Below, piece by piece: positions 61,487 to 64,000 of a stretch of DNA of 64,000 nt. A model generated the notes under the pieces. That model worked only from the letters and a program-made list of their open reading frames with translations, did no database searches and had not been told where the DNA came from. The position numbers and the translations under genes are program-made. How positions within the stretch are numbered: the first letter of the stretch is position 1; every line of letters begins with the position of its first letter. This stretch comes from Clostridiales bacterium (GTDB lineage Bacteria; Bacillota; Clostridia; Oscillospirales; Acutalibacteraceae): positions 23,257 to 87,256 of the forward strand of contig JAAWQC010000006.1 of assembly GCA_022800315.1 (NCBI GenBank). Direction: 5' to 3'.

Positions 61487-62763
61487 ATGGATATTATCGG
61501 CAGCCGCGACACCCTGAAAATCGTAGAGCGCACCCTGAGCCGGGTGGACCCGCGCCTGCTCGACCACGGGTCGCGTGTGGCTTATCTGGTATACCGCCTG
61601 CTGTCCCGTGCGGAGGACCTGTCGCCCCACGAACGGGTAAACCGGGTAGTGGCCGCCCTGCTTCATGATGTGGGCGCCTATAAAACCGAGGACATCGACC
61701 GGATGGTGGTCTTCGAAACCGATACCGTATGGGAGCATTCGATATACGGTTACCTGTTTCTGAAAAATCTTTCCCCGCTGGAGGATTATGCGCGGGCTGT
61801 CCTCTTTCATCATCGTCCGTATTATCTGCTGACGGGGGAGGGGGAGGATGAGCGCACACAGGAGCTGCCTCCCTGATCCTGCTGGCCGACCGGATCGACA
61901 TCCTGCATCTGAGCGGTGTATCTCTTTTCCCTTATATAGAGAGACAGCGGGGTAAACTGTTTTCACCCCAGTGGGTCGACCGGTTTCGTCAGGCGGAGCG
62001 GGAGGAAGGCCTGATGGAGGCGCTGAAAACGGGCGCCTATCGGGACTCGCTTAACGAATTGTTCAAGACGGCGGATTTTACGCCGGAGGAACGGCGGAAG
62101 TTTCTGCAGATGGTCGCGTTTTCCATCGACTTCCGCAGTGAATACACTGTGCTGCATACCGTGACGACGGTGAGCCTGAGCGTGGAGATTGGGCGGATGC
62201 TGGGCGAACCGGATGACGAGCTGGACAGCCTGTATTACGGGGCCCTGCTCCACGACGTGGGGAAGGTCTCGACCCCCATCGCTATCCTGGAGAAGCTGGG
62301 GCGTCTGACCCCGGAGGAAATGACGGTCATGCGCCGGCATGTGGAGGTCAGCGACGAGATTCTTGCCGACCTGGTGTCTCCCTGTATCCGCCGCATCGCG
62401 GTGCGTCATCACGAAAAGCTGGACGGATCGGGCTATCTCCGGGGCCTAACCGGCGACCATTTGAGCACTGACGAGCGAATCGTCGCCATCGCGGATATCC
62501 TCAGCGCCCTGATACGCAAACGCAGTTATAAAGATGCCTATGACAAGGAGCGGGTCCGCGCCATCCTGACGGGGATGAAGGCGGACGGCCTTCTGTGTCC
62601 CGTGCTGGTGGATCTGGTGCTGAACCGCTACGATGAGCTGACCGCGGCGGCGGCGCAGAATTTGCGGGAGATACTGAGCCTGTATACCAGTCTCCGGGGC
62701 GAGTACGAGCGCCTTCTCGCACAGGTACGGCGGAGAGAGGAGCGGGAAGCGCTGCCCCTGTAA
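61487..62763 (+). pseudogene. Double HD / HD-GYP domain protein, split by a frameshift
   Basis: Two frames together give one protein of about 425 residues. Frame 1 (61487-61876) encodes an HD domain with ALLHDVGAYKTEDI and HHRPYY, then stops at TGA 61874-61876 after ERTQELPP. One missing base near 61867 would join it to SLILLADRIDILHL in the next frame. That frame runs to 62763 with the HD-GYP part ALLHDVGKVSTPIAILEKLG and HHEKLDGSGYLRGL. HD-GYP domains degrade c-di-GMP or related nucleotides. The downstream part has its own possible start, ATG 62014 behind GAGGAAGG. Sequencing error is a real alternative. Confidence 0.75.
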
Positions 62764-62791
62764 AGGGGATGGGCTTGAATCCTGTTTTCGC

Positions 62792-62820
62792 TTGCAACCA
62801 ACGGAAAAATCCGCTATGAT
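62792..62820 (+). promoter_or_regulatory. Promoter of cysK
   Basis: -35 TTGCAA (62792-62797), 17-bp spacer, -10 TATGAT (62815-62820). Confidence 0.75.
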
Positions 62821-62858
62821 AAACGGATAAGCGATTGAAACGAACAGGGGGTTTTTCC

Positions 62859-63788
62859 TTGACGGCAAACACGATATTGGAGGCTGTGGGCCACACCCCG
62901 CTGATCCGGCTGCAGCGTATGGCCGGTCCGGAGGACGCGCAGGTGCTGGTAAAATACGAGGGAGTGAATATTGGCGGTTCCATTAAGACGCGCACCGCTC
63001 TGCACATGATCGAGCGTGCGGAGGAAAAAGGCCTGATCGGGCCGGACACCCTGCTGGTGGAGCCCACCAGCGGCAATCAGGGGATCGGCATCGCCCTGGT
63101 GGGCGCGGTGAAGGGTTACCGGGTGGTCATTATCATGCCCGACTCGGTCAGCGAGGAACGCCGGCGGCTGGTGAGCCAATACGGGGCCGAGGTGATTTTG
63201 GTGCACGACGAGGGGGACATCGGCGACTGTATCGATCGCTGCATGTCTTTGGCGATGGAGATGGCGGCAAAGGATTCCCGTGTATTCATCCCGCAGCAGT
63301 TCGTCAATCCCGACAATCCCGACGTCCATCGGAAGTTTACCGCGCAGGAAATTCTGGAACAGGCGGAAGGGCCCATCGACGGCTTCTGCTCCGGCGTGGG
63401 TACCGGCGGCACCCTGTCGGGCATCGGCGAGGTGCTCCGCGGCCGGTATCCCGATATCGAAATCTGGGCGGTGGAACCGGAGAACGCGGCCATTTTGTCG
63501 GGGGGGAGTATCGGCACCCATCTCCAGATGGGTATTGGCGACGGGCTGATTCCCGATAATCTCAACACCTCGATCTATTCCGAGGTCTGCGTGGTCAGCG
63601 ACGAGGAAGCGCTGGGCACCGCCCGCCGCCTCGCCTCCCAGGAGGGGATTTTATGCGGGATTTCCAGCGGCTCCAATGTGGCCGCCGCCCTGCGCCTGGC
63701 GAAAAAGCTCGGCAGGGGCAAGCGGGTGGTCACCGTGCTGCCCGATACCGGTGAACGGTATTTCAGCACACCGCTGTTTGAGGACTGA
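62859..63788 (+). CDS. cysK: Cysteine synthase (O-acetylserine sulfhydrylase)
   Basis: A PLP-dependent enzyme making cysteine from O-acetylserine and sulfide. About 309 residues with VGHTPLIRL, the PLP lysine in GGSIKTRTA, the substrate loop PTSGNQGIGIAL, VGTGGTLSGIGEVL, and GISSGSNVAAAL. The start is TTG 62859 with AGGGGG 7 bp upstream; the other in-frame TTG at 62835 has no ribosome site. Confidence 0.94.
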   Translation: MTANTILEAVGHTPLIRLQRMAGPEDAQVLVKYEGVNIGGSIKTRTALHMIERAEEKGLIGPDTLLVEPTSGNQGIGIALVGAVKGYRVVIIMPDSVSEERRRLVSQYGAEVILVHDEGDIGDCIDRCMSLAMEMAAKDSRVFIPQQFVNPDNPDVHRKFTAQEILEQAEGPIDGFCSGVGTGGTLSGIGEVLRGRYPDIEIWAVEPENAAILSGGSIGTHLQMGIGDGLIPDNLNTSIYSEVCVVSDEEALGTARRLASQEGILCGISSGSNVAAALRLAKKLGRGKRVVTVLPDTGERYFSTPLFED

Positions 63789-63827
63789 ATAAAGGAGGGG
63801 GGAAGCGTCGCTTCCCCCCTCCTTTAT
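63789..63827 (+). terminator. Terminator after cysK
   Basis: Perfect 18-bp arms (63789-63806, 63810-63827) around a 3-nt loop; the T-rich end of the stem acts as the U-tract. Confidence 0.85.
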
Positions 63828-63879
63828 GACAGGGTATTTTTATTTGCTGTTTCAGAAAATATTTGAATTTGGTTAAGTT

Positions 63880-64000
63880 ATGCGCCTGTGCGGCGCGGGC
63901 ATTGCTCCGCAGGCCCCCTTTTCTTGACGATAAGAAAAGGGGGGAAAAGAATCGTTAAGGGGAAACCTTTCGAACGGGTTTCCCCTTAAAACCCCATCCC
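63880..64000. repeat. Cluster of strong palindromes at the window end
   Basis: Three stems follow one another: an imperfect GCCTGTGCGG/CCGCAGGC hairpin (63884-63913), CCCCCTTTTCTT with AAGAAAAGGGGG (63914-63925, 63932-63943), and TTAAGGGGAAACC with GGTTTCCCCTTAA (63955-63967, 63977-63989). No frame is supported. The density and exactness suggest a repeated extragenic element that continues past the edge. Confidence 0.5.

Overview
The window looks like a chromosomal stretch of a GC-rich, spore-forming member of the Clostridia, most likely an Oscillospirales (Ruminococcaceae/Oscillospiraceae-type) gut bacterium. The evidence is the sporulation gene yunB, RNase M5, a DUF4364 protein, an IspH-ribosomal protein S1 fusion, meso-diaminopimelate dehydrogenase, a Gram-positive type LexA box and consensus SigA promoters. 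The taxon is inferred from gene content, not from a marker search.

Region 1-4700 is accessory and is the most striking part. On the minus strand a tyrosine recombinase is followed by a segment bounded by two perfect 22-bp inverted repeats, then sipW and at least three genes for SipW-dependent (TasA/camelysin-like) secreted proteins, the last of which runs off the left edge. Each repeat is itself a dyad (GACATAA, 6 bp, TTATGTC), the architecture of a tyrosine-recombinase core site. The segment carries one outward promoter, now pointing away from sipW, and one hairpin terminator. This reads as a recombinase-driven invertible promoter that phase-varies a matrix/fibre operon and is OFF in this assembly. 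Behind it lies a 660-bp relic region and an AT-rich VOC-family gene.

Region 4700-29300 is core chromosome: two tRNA-Ser, ddh, DUF4364, a lipoprotein, an RNHCP zinc-ribbon protein, an autoregulated TetR, tatD-metG, a MATE transporter, ilvE, an RluA-type synthase, a zinc phospholipase-like gene, luxS, an M23/G5/LysM wall hydrolase behind a WalR-type box, an esterase-acyltransferase-DUF6320-like operon, typA, a phosphoribosyltransferase, comEC with a degenerate hydrolase domain, holA, rnmV and tRNA-Leu.

Region 29500-33700 is a second accessory module: a full-length MmeI-family restriction/methylase homologue in which the nuclease and both methylase signature motifs are replaced, plus an AT-rich C-terminal-HTH regulator. 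Both promoters carry TATTGT half-sites over the start point, and a highly structured palindromic element sits between the genes.

Region 34000-64000 is again mostly core: SOS-controlled uvrBA, a DUF5685/J-domain/membrane cluster, an RpiR regulator, an HI0933-type flavoprotein, cmk-plsC-ispH/rpsA, a DUF3795 protein, yunB, ligA, a GNAT, a polysaccharide deacetylase, a DtxR regulator, a nitrilase, a split HMA + P1B-ATPase + ArsR metal-export locus, a two-component system with an unknown secreted partner and an LCP protein, a frameshifted double HD/HD-GYP gene and cysK. The window ends in a run of strong palindromes that may be a repeated extragenic element.
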